Shown here: one piece after another, positions 36,086 through 45,469 of the stretch | Position numbering within the stretch: the first letter of the stretch is position 1 | Layout of the letters: each line of letters starts with the position of its first letter | Source: Saprospiraceae bacterium | GTDB taxonomy: Bacteria > Bacteroidota > Bacteroidia > Chitinophagales > Saprospiraceae | Direction of reading: 5' to 3' | DNA length: 64,000 bases | Assembly (NCBI GenBank): GCA_021739645.1 | Contig: JAIPBL010000013.1 | Coordinates: 1-64,000, forward strand | The notes under the pieces: generated by a model | Told to the model about the DNA's origin: nothing | Database searches by the model: none | The model's input: the letters and a program-made list of their open reading frames with translations, nothing else | Made by a program: the position numbers and the translations under genes

Positions 36086-37435
36086 TCAAGCCTTGTCCTC
36101 AACAAACAAAACAGCAACTGCCCCAATCAGGAATAATACCCCAGCCATGACGAGGGCGAAGATGGCCTCTTGTCCAAACACATGCTTGACGAGTGGTCGG
36201 TTTAAGACCCCGCTCATAATCTGAGGAATGGTGATGAAAAAATTGAAAATCCCCATGTAAACGCCCATTTTTTTCAGGGGAATAGAACCGGCGAGAATGG
36301 CGTAAGGCATGGCCAAAATGCTGGCCCAGGCAATGCCAACACCAACCATGGAAAAGTGCAGAAGAATGGGCGTTTTTACAAAATAGATTGAAATAAGGCC
36401 AATCGCTCCGGCAGTGAGGGCGATGGCGTGGGTCTTTTTCCGACCCACTAATTTTGCAATGAAGGGGATTGCCAGTGCAAAGACCATCGCTACCAGATTG
36501 TACGTCCCGAAGATGGCTCCAACATAATCGCCTGCATTTTGGTACGTCTGTGAACTTGAATCATCAATGGCGCAACCGTAAATATGGTGAGCTATGGCAG
36601 GTGTCGTAAACACCCACATCGAAAACAGTCCAAACCACGAACAGAACTGCACCAAGCCCAATTGTCGCATAGCTTTTGGCATGTTGGCAATGTCCTTGAA
36701 AATGTCAAAAAAGCCTCCCGAACCTTCTTCCATTGCCTCTCCTTCATCTTCAAATTTTGCAACCTCCGCTGGAGAATATTCTTTGGTGGAAATAACAGTC
36801 CAAAGAATGGCAGCGAAAAACACCGCAGCACCTACGTAGAATGACATAATTACGTTTGGGGCAACTTGTCCGTCCGGTGCGGTATTCGGTACGCCAAACC
36901 AATTGGCCAGAACGTACGGCATCCATGAACCCACCACGGCACCAACACCGATAAGTGCTGTTTGCACCGAGAAGCCGAGTGTGCGCTGCTCGTTCGGCAG
37001 TTTGTCGGCAACCAATGCCCGGAATGGCTCCATGCTTACGTTGAACGATGCGTCCATAATCATCAACATGCCAGCACCTACCCATAGGGGTGCAATGATG
37101 TTGGTGAAGGAGCCTGCATTTGGCATCAGGCAAAGTGCGATGCAAGCGCAGATGGCTCCTGCAAGGAAATATGGGCGGCGTCGGCCAAGCCTTGTCCAGG
37201 TTCGGTCACTGTAATGTCCAATGATAGGCTGAACCATTAGCCCAATGATAGGTGCAACGAGCCAAAAATTGGGCAGTTCTTCCACGTTTGCTCCAAACCC
37301 CTGCAAGATGCGGCTGGCGTTGCCGTTTTGCAGGGCAAACCCAAATTGGATGCCCAAAAAACCAACGCTCATGTTGATGATTTGGCCGATGGAAAGACGA
37401 GGCTTTGGATGTTTTGCTGATGTTCCGTTTTGCAT
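36086..37435 (-). CDS. MFS transporter of the SLC45/sugar (glycoside-cation symporter-like) type
   Basis: The protein has 449 residues with about 12 membrane segments in the inner membrane. The N-terminus MQNGTSAKHPKPRLSIGQIINMSVGFLGIQFGFALQNG opens TM1. It is followed by GLMVQPIIGHYSDRTWTRLGRRRPYFLAGAI, the loop 2-3 motif (G-x-x-x-D-R-x-x-x-x-x-G-R-R) of major facilitator proteins and the LGRRRPYF typical of SLC45/sucrose-type sugar transporters. A long cytoplasmic loop (KEYSPAEVAKFEDEGEAMEEG) joins the halves. Disaccharide uptake with protons is likely but not proven; no hydrolase is adjacent. The longest frame adds 42 residues ending inside the upstream terminator, so the ATG at 37435 was chosen. 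Confidence 0.85.
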   Translation of the reverse strand: MQNGTSAKHPKPRLSIGQIINMSVGFLGIQFGFALQNGNASRILQGFGANVEELPNFWLVAPIIGLMVQPIIGHYSDRTWTRLGRRRPYFLAGAICACIALCLMPNAGSFTNIIAPLWVGAGMLMIMDASFNVSMEPFRALVADKLPNEQRTLGFSVQTALIGVGAVVGSWMPYVLANWFGVPNTAPDGQVAPNVIMSFYVGAAVFFAAILWTVISTKEYSPAEVAKFEDEGEAMEEGSGGFFDIFKDIANMPKAMRQLGLVQFCSWFGLFSMWVFTTPAIAHHIYGCAIDDSSSQTYQNAGDYVGAIFGTYNLVAMVFALAIPFIAKLVGRKKTHAIALTAGAIGLISIYFVKTPILLHFSMVGVGIAWASILAMPYAILAGSIPLKKMGVYMGIFNFFITIPQIMSGVLNRPLVKHVFGQEAIFALVMAGVLFLIGAVAVLFVEDKA

Positions 37436-37496
37436 ATTCGAAATTTGTTTGCTCGAAAGGTAAAACGAGTTTGAAAATATCCGATTTTTTGCCAAA

Positions 37497-37539
37497 AAAA
37501 AAGACCGGATGAGTTCATTAGGCTCGCCCGGTCTTTTTG
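37497..37539 (-). terminator. Terminator after the lipocalin-like lipoprotein gene
   Basis: On the minus strand AAAAGACCGG pairs with CCGGTCTTTT across a 20-nt loop that also has local pairing, followed by a long T-run. It lies 30 bp past the stop codon. Confidence 0.75.
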
Positions 37540-37567
37540 AAATGCCTTGTTCAAAAGGCATTCTCCA

Positions 37568-38227
37568 CTAATAGTCCAACCCGATTTCCTTCCTGTTTTT
37601 TGGGATAAAAAGCAGGTTGAGCAGCTTCAGGTTGATAGCTGTGGTGTTGTATCGCTCGGTGCCCACCCACACCATCACGTCCTCCGTTTTGGCAATTTGC
37701 AGCTTCCATTCCCGGTCATCGCCATATAGTGGGGAGTCGAGGTGGACGGTGGCTTGTTGGCCATCAATGCTCCATGCGCCGGTGCCTATTTTGTTCTGCA
37801 TATAGCCGTATTCGTAGCTGCCGTCGGGCATGAACTTGAACCATGCGCCAGGATTGGTGCGAGAGGCTTCCTTGTCTCGAATGCGCACAAGACCCTGCAC
37901 GACCCAATAATTGCTGGTCAGCACCTTCACTACGCGTTCATCTTGTGCCGTCGTTGGATTTGGTGGCACAGGCACAGGCTTTGCCGAGTCCATTTTGATG
38001 ATAGGATTTGGGCTGATGGCCGAACTGAGGGCAGCCACGGGCTTTTTGCCCATGTGGAAATTGCCGGTTAGGGTGTCAACGATTTGAATAGTTTGCATGA
38101 TGCCGTCACCGTCCACTTTCTGGTCGGCAGGTACACTGACGCCATTGTTTGGTTGGGTTGACGTAGTATCGTTGGTGCAAGCAAAAAAGAAAAGGCCAAT
38201 GGCCAGCAGGAAGGGGATTTTTTTCAT
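37568..38227 (-). CDS. Lipoprotein of unknown function, lipocalin-like C-terminus
   Basis: The protein has 219 residues. The lipoprotein signal is MKKIPFLLAIGLFFFAC (Cys17), followed by a Thr/Asn/Pro-rich linker to about 100. The last ~110 residues (NYWVVQGLVRIRDKEAS, AWFKFMPDGSYEYGYMQNKIGTGAWSIDG, LDSPLYGDDREWKL) have the beta pattern of lipocalin-like domains: W-x(n)-L, F-x-F-x-x-D-G-S/T-Y, and GxWSI-DG. Such proteins may bind small hydrophobic ligands, but no ligand or role can be inferred. Its own promoter and terminator suggest it is transcribed alone. Confidence 0.75.
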   Translation of the reverse strand: MKKIPFLLAIGLFFFACTNDTTSTQPNNGVSVPADQKVDGDGIMQTIQIVDTLTGNFHMGKKPVAALSSAISPNPIIKMDSAKPVPVPPNPTTAQDERVVKVLTSNYWVVQGLVRIRDKEASRTNPGAWFKFMPDGSYEYGYMQNKIGTGAWSIDGQQATVHLDSPLYGDDREWKLQIAKTEDVMVWVGTERYNTTAINLKLLNLLFIPKNRKEIGLDY

Positions 38228-38269
38228 GACTCGGTATTCGATGTTGAATTAATTGTATTGAGAATGCCG

Positions 38270-38277
38270 CAAAGATA
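38270..38277 (-). promoter_or_regulatory. TAnnTTTG -7 element of the lipocalin-like gene
   Basis: On the minus strand this reads TATCTTTG, a perfect Bacteroidota -7 match. It lies 42 bp before the ATG at 38227. Confidence 0.6.
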
Positions 38278-38543
38278 GGGCGAGCGACCCATCTTGACAT
38301 TAGCATTTTTGCTTATTTACAAAAAGTAGGCCGTGTTTTTGGCCAAAAAGACTTGGACCTTCTCATCTCAAATTTTGGAATATCCGATAGTCTCATCGAT
38401 ATCGAAGGCAATAAATTCAAGGCTTTTTTTTGTAAAAATTGAGCGTAAAATGAATGGAATCAAATAGCCTGGCATTGAAATTTGCCCTGTCAGTTTTTGA
38501 TTGTTTAATATTGCAGATTCAACAGAAAGTCAATATTGCCAAC

Positions 38544-39335
38544 ATGAAAAAATTTGAAAATAAAACAGTCTGGATTACGGGTGCTTCGTCTGGTATTGGG
38601 GAGGCACTAGCCCATGAATTTGCGAAGGAAGGCGCACGATTGGTGCTTTCTGCCCGCAATGAAGTGGAGTTGCAGCGAGTTGCCGAGTCCTGTGGTCGTG
38701 CCGACACCATCATCCAAACCCTCGACCTCGCCAACCATGATTCGCTGCCGGGCATCGTGGCGGCTGTTTTAACAAAAGCTGGAAGTATAGATGTGTTGGT
38801 AAATAACGGCGGAATTTCTCAACGCTCCTTGGCAAAGGACACCAAATTTGAGGTGGACAAAAAGCTTATCAACGTGAACCTTCTGGGAACCATAGCTTTG
38901 TCCAAGGCCATTTTGCCCCATTTCTTGGAGCGAAAATCGGGGCATTTTGTGGTTATCACTAGCCTAACGGGCAAATTTGGCACACAGTTGCGCTCTTCGT
39001 ATGCTGCCGCAAAACACGGCCTTCACGGCTTTTTTGATTCGCTCCGGGCGGAGGTTTGGCGGGAAAACGTATTGGTGACTTTGGTTTGCCCCGGTTTCAT
39101 TTCCACCAAAGTTAGTGTGAACGCCCTCACGGGCAACGGCTCGCCCCAAGGCTCAATGGACAATGCAACCCGGGCCGGGAAGAGCCCGCAGGACTTGGCC
39201 AAGGCCATTGTTTCGGCAGTGAGTAAGGGGAAATACGAAATCTACTACGGTGGGAGGGAATTGATTGGTGTTTATGTCAAGCGGTTTTTCCCAAGAATTT
39301 TTACCCTTATGCTGCGAAAGGCAAAAGTGACCTGA
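38544..39335 (+). CDS. Short-chain dehydrogenase/reductase
   Basis: The enzyme has 263 residues and a Rossmann fold. The cofactor motif TGASSGIG (12-19) is followed by ARNEVEL, consistent with NADP preference (Arg after the second strand). NNGG lies in the middle. The catalytic set is Ser in VVITSLTGKFG with Tyr153 and Lys157 (YAAAK). The substrate loop and C-terminal part (GFISTKVSVNALTGNG, LAKAIVSAVSKGKYEIYYGG) resemble the DHRS7/DltE-like group of SDRs. All catalytic residues are present. The substrate is unknown. The start was moved 30 codons inward to the ATG that opens the Rossmann fold. Confidence 0.9.
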   Translation: MKKFENKTVWITGASSGIGEALAHEFAKEGARLVLSARNEVELQRVAESCGRADTIIQTLDLANHDSLPGIVAAVLTKAGSIDVLVNNGGISQRSLAKDTKFEVDKKLINVNLLGTIALSKAILPHFLERKSGHFVVITSLTGKFGTQLRSSYAAAKHGLHGFFDSLRAEVWRENVLVTLVCPGFISTKVSVNALTGNGSPQGSMDNATRAGKSPQDLAKAIVSAVSKGKYEIYYGGRELIGVYVKRFFPRIFTLMLRKAKVT

Positions 39336-39387
39336 AGTCCTGAGGATGAGGTATAAAAATCGCATTTTATACCTCATCTTTCCTGGG

Positions 39388-42300
39388 TCAGTTTTTCTTT
39401 TTGGTCAGTTCTTCTTCAAGTTTTTTGATTTCAGCTTCCAATTCCTTTTTGCGTTGCTCCAAATCCTTTATCCGATTTTTTTCGAGTTCCAGTTTGTTGC
39501 GCTCCTCAGCGATTTGGGTGGCTACGTCTTCCTTAACTTTCGTCACTTGAGCTGTAGCTTGTTGCTTGGCTGAATAAACTGCATCGGAAGCCTCTTTCTT
39601 GGCGTTATTAATTTCCTCTAAGGATTGTTTGCGGGCTTCTTCTGCCTCGTTTGCGTACTGGGATTTCTTGGAGGCGTTCTCAGTTTTGATTTTGGCAATT
39701 TCGTCAATAGATTGTTTTCGAGCCAATTCAATGTCCGTTTTAGACTGTGCTTCGGCTTCAGCTACCCGTTTAGATTGTTCCATAATCATGGCATTGGCTT
39801 GCTGCTGTGCCTGCGTTATTTGCTTTTGGGCAGTTGCCTCCACTGCTGCAATTTGAGCTACTGTCTCGGCAAGCTTGTTTTGTTTGTCAGCTTGTGCTTG
39901 CGAAATGGCTTCTTGCGCCTGTTTTTGAGTAGCTGCAACTTCTTTGGCTGCTGTTTCTTTTGCCGTTGCAATTTTCTCGGCGGCATCTTTTCTTGCTTGG
40001 AGCATTTCCAAGGCAGAAGCTTCTTTTTGTTTAGAAGCTGCCTCTTTCGAAGCCTTGATTTCGTTGGCAGTTTGCTCTTTTGAAGCTGCTATTTCACGGG
40101 CAGATGCTTCACGGGCTGCTGCCACGTCGCCAGCCAGTTTCTGTCGTTCAGTGGCCGCATTTTCACGAGCGATTTTGACCTGTTCAGCCTCCTCTTGCCT
40201 GATTTTTGAGATGTTTTCCGTAGAATTCCGCTTTGCCTCCGCTACATCGTTTGCTGATTTTTGCTGCGCAAGAGCGGCTTGCTCCTTTGCTTTCGCAATG
40301 TCATTTGCAGCTTTTTCCTGTGCTGCAGCTACTTCGGCGGCAGCTTTGTCTCGTGCTGTTACCACCTCAGATGCGGTCATTTCTTTGGCCTTTTTTTCAC
40401 GCTCACGAGCCTCCGTCACTGATTTGGCTGCTTCATCTTGAATCTGCTTTATTCGCTCCTGAGCCGTAGTTTGAGCACCGGCTACGTCACTAGCGTACAC
40501 CTTTTTTGCTTCATCTGAACGTTTTTGGGCTTCCTGCACCTCTTGGGCTGCCGTTTTTTGTGCGCCAGTAATCTCCTCGGATGCACGCTGTTTTGCAGAT
40601 ACTACTTCTTGGGCCGCTTGTTGTTTTATCTTGTCCTCATTAGCTTTTGCTGCGGCAATGGCCGCTGCTACTTCTTGTTGAATTTTATTGATTTCCGCTT
40701 CGGCGAGTTTTTTTGCTGCTATTACTTCCTCTTCAATTTTTTTCCGTTCTTCTTCCGATTTCGCCCTAGCATTGGACACTTTTTCCGCCTCTTGTTTGGC
40801 AATCTCCTGAATCTGTCTGGCTGCTTCGTCCTTTGCTGCTTTAACTGCTTCTGCTGATTTTAGCTTTTCAGTTTCGACCACTTCTTTTGCAGCTGCTATT
40901 TGAAGTGCTGCCTCTTGTTTTGCTTTCGCTACTTCCTCGGCGGCCCTGCTTTTCTCCTCCGCTACTTGCATTTGGGTTTGCTGGATTTCTTCTGCAGCTC
41001 GCTTTTTTGTGGCAGTCACTTCCAGTGCCGATGCCTCTTTTTGGCGGGCTGCCGCTTCTTGCATCTCTGCAATTTCAGCGGAGTTTTTCTCTTGGAAAAC
41101 CGATTTCTCCTGTGCAGCCTTTCTCCTGCTTTCGGCTACTTCAAATGCTAATTTCTCTTTTTCAATTACTGCTGCCTCCCTCGCCTTTGCTACCTCTGCC
41201 GCTGCGTCTTCTTTAGCTTTCAGTATTTCATCGGAGGCACTCCGTTTTGTACCAACTACTTCTTCGGTTGTGCGCTCTCGTTCCACTTTCGCTTGAGTTC
41301 GAGCCTTTTCTACCTCCTTGGCACTTTCCTCTCGGATGCGTATCATTTCGGACGAAGAGGTTTCCCTTGCTGAAGAAATCTCATCGGCATACTGCAATTT
41401 TGCCATTTCCATGGCTTCTTTGTTTTTTCGTATTTCTTCAGCGGCGGCGGCTCTTGCAGCAGCCACCTGTTCAGCTGACTCCATTTTGGCTTTCTGAATT
41501 TCTTCACTTGCCCGTTTACGGGCTTCCCCGACGGAAGCGTTGATTTTTTCTACTTCTGTGGAGGCTTTTTCCTTGGTCGAGATTACGTTTGCGGCGCTTT
41601 CAGCTTGAGCATTGGAAATTTCCTCTTGCGAACGCCTCCGGGCTTCAAGCACTTCTTGTGCATATTTTGTCTTTTCGGCCTGCGCCAATTCCCTTGCACT
41701 TGCTATCTCTTGTTGTATTTGTGATTTGTACTTTTCCAATCGGTCGTTTTCGGCAGCTATTTCCTGTCTGATTCTTTCTTTGGTTCGCCTCAGTTCATCA
41801 TAGAGGTCAGTAAGTTCATCGTCATTCAATTGGCTGATGTCTGCCACCCGTTTAACGCTACCAGGTGTCTTGGAAATTGGGTCACCGCTGGTTCGGCTAA
41901 TGGGGTCATTACCACTGAGTTGGCGTTCGTTACCCGCCAAAGGGACATCTTTCACCATGGCTTTGTCCAATTTTTGGAAAAAACATTTTGCAATGTTCTG
42001 AAATTCCGCTTGTCGGTTTGTGTTGACCGTGAACTTAAGATACTGGTTTTTTACGTTGTTTTTGATTACCACCGTGCTTACTATGGTGGAGGAAAGCCAT
42101 TCCATGGAGGCAAGGTCAAGTGCCAGTGTGTTCTGGTGGGTTGGTGTGCCACCGTCCTTTGACATTTCCCCCATTTCGACAAACCTGAAACTGCGGCGGA
42201 TGTTTTTATCATCAATAAAAATTAGCTCGTCGTTCTGGTTGAAAATTTCGCCACCCTTAGAGTAAACCCTGGCGAAGAGACCATTGTTTTCGTTGCGAAA

Positions 42301-42477
42301 ATCAACACTGTAGGAATAGGTCCCTCGGACAATGATGACCTCCGAGGTAGTTTTAATCAATTGAGTACCACCAACAACCTTGTCTTCAATAATTTTGCTT
42401 TCACAATTTTGTGAAAACATGGAGGTGGAGCTTATCAGGATGGCTACCAATGTCAGGGCAAAACTTGATTTAGTCAT
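39388..42477 (-). CDS. Exported giant coiled-coil protein with hendecad repeats
   Basis: The protein has 1029 residues. A signal peptide (MTKSSFALTLVAILISSTSMFSQ) leads a ~190-residue beta-rich domain with two conserved-looking Cys (NCESKIIEDKVVGG and AKCFFQKLDK). From about 226 to the end it is an uninterrupted Ala/Glu/Lys-rich helix. Its period is 11 residues, as in AAEVAAAQEKA / ANDIAKAKEQA, the hendecad pattern of right-handed or straight coiled coils. No proline occurs in this ~800-residue region. It ends with a conventional heptad stretch (LEQRKKELEAEIKKLEEEL). No sorting domain or lipobox is present, so it is predicted periplasmic. If fully helical the rod would be about 120 nm long. 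I know of no functional name. Transcription is opposite to the SDR gene. Confidence 0.85.
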   Translation of the reverse strand: MTKSSFALTLVAILISSTSMFSQNCESKIIEDKVVGGTQLIKTTSEVIIVRGTYSYSVDFRNENNGLFARVYSKGGEIFNQNDELIFIDDKNIRRSFRFVEMGEMSKDGGTPTHQNTLALDLASMEWLSSTIVSTVVIKNNVKNQYLKFTVNTNRQAEFQNIAKCFFQKLDKAMVKDVPLAGNERQLSGNDPISRTSGDPISKTPGSVKRVADISQLNDDELTDLYDELRRTKERIRQEIAAENDRLEKYKSQIQQEIASARELAQAEKTKYAQEVLEARRRSQEEISNAQAESAANVISTKEKASTEVEKINASVGEARKRASEEIQKAKMESAEQVAAARAAAAEEIRKNKEAMEMAKLQYADEISSARETSSSEMIRIREESAKEVEKARTQAKVERERTTEEVVGTKRSASDEILKAKEDAAAEVAKAREAAVIEKEKLAFEVAESRRKAAQEKSVFQEKNSAEIAEMQEAAARQKEASALEVTATKKRAAEEIQQTQMQVAEEKSRAAEEVAKAKQEAALQIAAAKEVVETEKLKSAEAVKAAKDEAARQIQEIAKQEAEKVSNARAKSEEERKKIEEEVIAAKKLAEAEINKIQQEVAAAIAAAKANEDKIKQQAAQEVVSAKQRASEEITGAQKTAAQEVQEAQKRSDEAKKVYASDVAGAQTTAQERIKQIQDEAAKSVTEAREREKKAKEMTASEVVTARDKAAAEVAAAQEKAANDIAKAKEQAALAQQKSANDVAEAKRNSTENISKIRQEEAEQVKIARENAATERQKLAGDVAAAREASAREIAASKEQTANEIKASKEAASKQKEASALEMLQARKDAAEKIATAKETAAKEVAATQKQAQEAISQAQADKQNKLAETVAQIAAVEATAQKQITQAQQQANAMIMEQSKRVAEAEAQSKTDIELARKQSIDEIAKIKTENASKKSQYANEAEEARKQSLEEINNAKKEASDAVYSAKQQATAQVTKVKEDVATQIAEERNKLELEKNRIKDLEQRKKELEAEIKKLEEELTKKKN

Positions 42478-42570
42478 AACGTAAAGTGAATTTATCAACA
42501 AGGTAGCAAACTCCTTATTTATCTTAAAGTTTGTACTTGGAATCTTGGCGATTTTCTAATTTGAGCTGCG

Positions 42571-42999
42571 TTATTTGGCTTTCGCAAATGCTTTAAGACC
42601 CGCCAGCATCATGTTTGCAGCAGCTGGGTTGGTGGCAAGGGGCACGTTATAAACATCGCAAAGCCGCATCAGCATTTGTACATCTGGTTCATGCGGATGC
42701 TTGTCGAGCGGATCCCTAAAAAAAATGACAGCATCAAGTTTCCCTTCCGCAACCATTGCTGCTATTTGGGCATCACCACCTCTCGGGCCAGACAACAATC
42801 GCTCTACGTCAATTCCTCCTTTTTCGATATGTCCACCTGTCGTGCCGGTTGCGAATAGTGTTGCTTCCATCAGCATTGCCTTGTTTTGAAGCACAAATGC
42901 TACCATTTCGGGCTTTTTTCCATCATGAGCTATAAGCGCCAAGTTCATTTTTTTGTATTTTGGAAGGTTTAGAACGTCCGAATATTGGCTTAATTCCAT
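42571..42999 (-). CDS. mgsA: Methylglyoxal synthase
   Basis: The enzyme converts dihydroxyacetone phosphate to methylglyoxal and phosphate in the cytoplasm, an overflow route relieving sugar-phosphate stress. It has 142 residues. Motifs: NLALIAHDGKKPEMV (catalytic-site His/Asp), FATGTTGG (phosphate-binding loop), LLSGPRGGDAQIAAMVAEG (catalytic Asp in GGD), VIFFRDPLDKHPHEPDVQMLMRLCDVYNVPLATN. All residues known from the E. coli enzyme are visible. It starts MELSQYSDVL with ATG at 42999. Confidence 0.95.
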   Translation of the reverse strand: MELSQYSDVLNLPKYKKMNLALIAHDGKKPEMVAFVLQNKAMLMEATLFATGTTGGHIEKGGIDVERLLSGPRGGDAQIAAMVAEGKLDAVIFFRDPLDKHPHEPDVQMLMRLCDVYNVPLATNPAAANMMLAGLKAFAKAK

Positions 43000-43250
43000 T
43001 TCGTTAACAACTGAATGTCAATTAATTGCTCGGAACTTGACTTTAAAAATTAATTGTTGCAAATTGCAAGTCCTTTCTAGTGGACAAAGCAAAGCTAGTT
43101 TGATAATTTTTGTTTAGAAAGAATATCGAAAAAAACCCTCTTTTTTTCGAACATCCGTAACAAAAACATTGTTGGCAAGTTATACTGATACCTAGGCATT
43201 CATAGTGAAAGAAAATTCATGTGAACTGCCGAAAAACCATCGTTATACCC

Positions 43251-43430
43251 ATGAAGAAGTTTATAGAACTAATCCGGACGAAGGAGCGTGAAGAAAAACC
43301 GCTTCAAAATGCAAAGAAAGCAAACAGCAAAGAGGACAAAGTGAAAGCCCCATCGCAGTCAAACGGCCAAGTTATCGAGCAGCCACGTGACTTGTTTTGG
43401 GACGATTATAGCGATGTCGGTTACTGCTAA
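43251..43430 (+). CDS. Small charged protein, 59 residues, unknown
   Basis: It begins MKKFIELIRTKEREEKPL and ends PRDLFWDDYSDVGYC. It is rich in Lys, Glu and Gln, with a helical N-terminus and an acidic aromatic C-terminus. The composition is protein-like. There is no TAnnTTTG at the expected place and no known family. It may be a real small gene or a chance frame. The longer version would need a GTG start at 43221. It is the only candidate in the gap between mgsA and the DUF4153 gene. Confidence 0.4.
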   Translation: MKKFIELIRTKEREEKPLQNAKKANSKEDKVKAPSQSNGQVIEQPRDLFWDDYSDVGYC

Positions 43431-43494
43431 TTTTCAACTGCTTTTTATCTTTAAAAATTGAAATTTCAATCTCAACTGATTGTCTATTTGGTAT

Positions 43495-45297
43495 TTATTG
43501 TTTTTTGCGCAGCAAAATCATCCCATCCCAACTTTCAATCTCCCATCCTTTTTCCAATTTCCTGAATTGTGAATTTTCCGTCATCAATTTCACTTCATAA
43601 TTTGCTGTATTGATAACGTAATTGGCTAGGGAGTCCTTTCCTATTTCGTTGTAGTCCTTTCCACAAGCATCAGAAACTTTCACTTTTTCAATAAATGGGC
43701 GAAGGTCGAAACTGTCATTTTTCATGCCTTCTGAGATAAAAACCAACGCTTTTCTGCTGGGGGCGAGGCTGAATGGGTCAGACGACTTACTGCTGGGTTC
43801 GTACAAATGGGCATTGTAAAACCTTTCATAACCTTTAATATTCAAGCCCGTGTTCTGCGAATTATTCACGAAATTAATGTAGCAAGTTCCTGTGGCCCAG
43901 TTTAATTTGGTTACACCAAGAAAATTCATCAGTGAATCCCTTTGCTCCCACGAAAGTTGGTTTGTACTGTCGGGCATTCCAAACAACGGGGCCACCTTGC
44001 TGAATTTGTTATTCTCTCCCAAATACGTGATAGCCCCAGAAATATTGTCCGCATCGTGCTTGCTTAATGAGTCGGAAGCAGGGATAGCCTTACCATCTTT
44101 TAACATCTTGTTCTTTACCAAAATTGCCATCAAACGCCCGGCTTGGTTGCGTTCCGAAACTTTGAATGCACTAAATGGCCCCAGTACCGTCAGCAAAGAA
44201 AAAAAAGCCAAACTAATAGGTATGAACTTAATGTTGTCACGCTTTGCAATGATGAAATACAGGGACATGAGCAGTAGCCAAACACCTGCCGTTGCAACTA
44301 CATAGCGGGCTTCTGTCACACCATAGTCACTGATACGGCGGCCAATCGCCACAAAAAGCAGCACGACCATTGGCAACAAAACATAGAAAAACCAGCGCCG
44401 AAAGCCTTTGACGATTTGGCTTTCGTCATATTTTGCCAACATGAAATTTAGGAGGTAGGTGAAAATACCTGCCACTGAAAACCCAAGCACCAGCTTGCCG
44501 ACCCATCCTTGTGGCAATTCCCATTGGACCAATATTTTTGCTGAGAAAGCATATAAAATCAAAAAGTAAATGGTTGCAATCGGTATCAATATGAACTTAG
44601 TCAAGTTCTTAAACGAGGTAGTGTATGGACTGGTGGGTGTTGCAATTGCTTGATTATCAGGTACCTCGGAAATGAATTCGAATTGCTTGGGAAAATTAGC
44701 CAGGAAATAGGCAGTGTTGAATATTCCCGCAACCAGCACGAATAAATGAGCGTAAATTTTTTCATCAATACGCAAATTGAACAGCTCGTTCACCGCCAGA
44801 ATGGCGATTCCCAGGCCAGCAAAAATCACAAGGCTATAAAATGCCCCAACCATGAAATTGCCAAACAGCTGCTTGTTATACTCCCAGAAATCCTCCACAG
44901 GCGAACGGTCGAGATAGGGTAGGAAGGCCACTCCTAAATGCGCGGCCAAGCTCAGACCCACGAAGCGAACAGGCGTGAGTGCTGTTTTGAACTCGTCGAA
45001 ACTCAGGGAATAAAAATAAACCAAGACTAGACCGAGTGCCAAGATATTTGGCACTAGCATCATGGGCATTCTTAGCTGATATTTTTCGGCGACGACGGCT
45101 GCGCAAAGAAAAACGGAAAGCCCCAGTGAGGCTGTCATGACCACCCTGATAAAATCCTTTTCATGGACCGAGTCCCCGTTTTCAATCAGGAACATGACGA
45201 AGCCAACGCCAATAATAGCGGAAATCATCACCATTGGGAAACGGCGGAAGACGGCTAAAAATGCAGATGCGAGGTAAGGAATGGAAGGCAGTTTCAT
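43495..45297 (-). CDS. DUF4153 integral membrane protein
   Basis: The protein has 600 residues. It starts MKLPSIPYLASAFLAVFRRFPMVM with a run of about twelve hydrophobic segments in the N-terminal 400 residues (IGVGFVMFLI, FYSLVIFAGLGIAILAVNELFNL, VLLPMVVLLFVAIG). A soluble C-terminal region (about 430-600) follows. The core (KNLTKFILIPIATIYFLILYAFSAKI and WELPQGWVGKLVLGFSVAGI) matches the DUF4153 family found in Bacteroidota and Firmicutes. The function is not established. The start was moved nine codons inward. It is divergent from the TonB-domain gene. Confidence 0.85.
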   Translation of the reverse strand: MKLPSIPYLASAFLAVFRRFPMVMISAIIGVGFVMFLIENGDSVHEKDFIRVVMTASLGLSVFLCAAVVAEKYQLRMPMMLVPNILALGLVLVYFYSLSFDEFKTALTPVRFVGLSLAAHLGVAFLPYLDRSPVEDFWEYNKQLFGNFMVGAFYSLVIFAGLGIAILAVNELFNLRIDEKIYAHLFVLVAGIFNTAYFLANFPKQFEFISEVPDNQAIATPTSPYTTSFKNLTKFILIPIATIYFLILYAFSAKILVQWELPQGWVGKLVLGFSVAGIFTYLLNFMLAKYDESQIVKGFRRWFFYVLLPMVVLLFVAIGRRISDYGVTEARYVVATAGVWLLLMSLYFIIAKRDNIKFIPISLAFFSLLTVLGPFSAFKVSERNQAGRLMAILVKNKMLKDGKAIPASDSLSKHDADNISGAITYLGENNKFSKVAPLFGMPDSTNQLSWEQRDSLMNFLGVTKLNWATGTCYINFVNNSQNTGLNIKGYERFYNAHLYEPSSKSSDPFSLAPSRKALVFISEGMKNDSFDLRPFIEKVKVSDACGKDYNEIGKDSLANYVINTANYEVKLMTENSQFRKLEKGWEIESWDGMILLRKKQ

Positions 45298-45425
45298 CTG
45301 GAAAAAATTTGGTTCAAAAATCAAGACCGAAAGCTACAACGGATTTTGGTTTTTTTTATAAACCAATGAATATCAGTGCCTTAAATCCCATTCAAACCCA
45401 AGTGCTGCAATTGGGGCAGGTTTGG

Positions 45426-45433
45426 TACTTTTG
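45426..45433 (+). promoter_or_regulatory. TAnnTTTG -7 element of the TonB-domain gene
   Basis: TACTTTTG matches the consensus. A TTG occurs at 45411-45413, closer than the optimal -33 spacing. It lies 37 bp before the ATG at 45470. Confidence 0.45.
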
Positions 45434-45469
45434 CCTTCCAATTTTCACCATGAATTCTTTTAAACAAAC

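Noticed and set aside
39388-42477. Possibility that the long Ala/Glu/Lys repeat is a nucleotide-level artefact
   Set aside because: The DNA is not a simple tandem repeat: codons vary while the hydrophobic spacing is kept, which indicates selection on protein.
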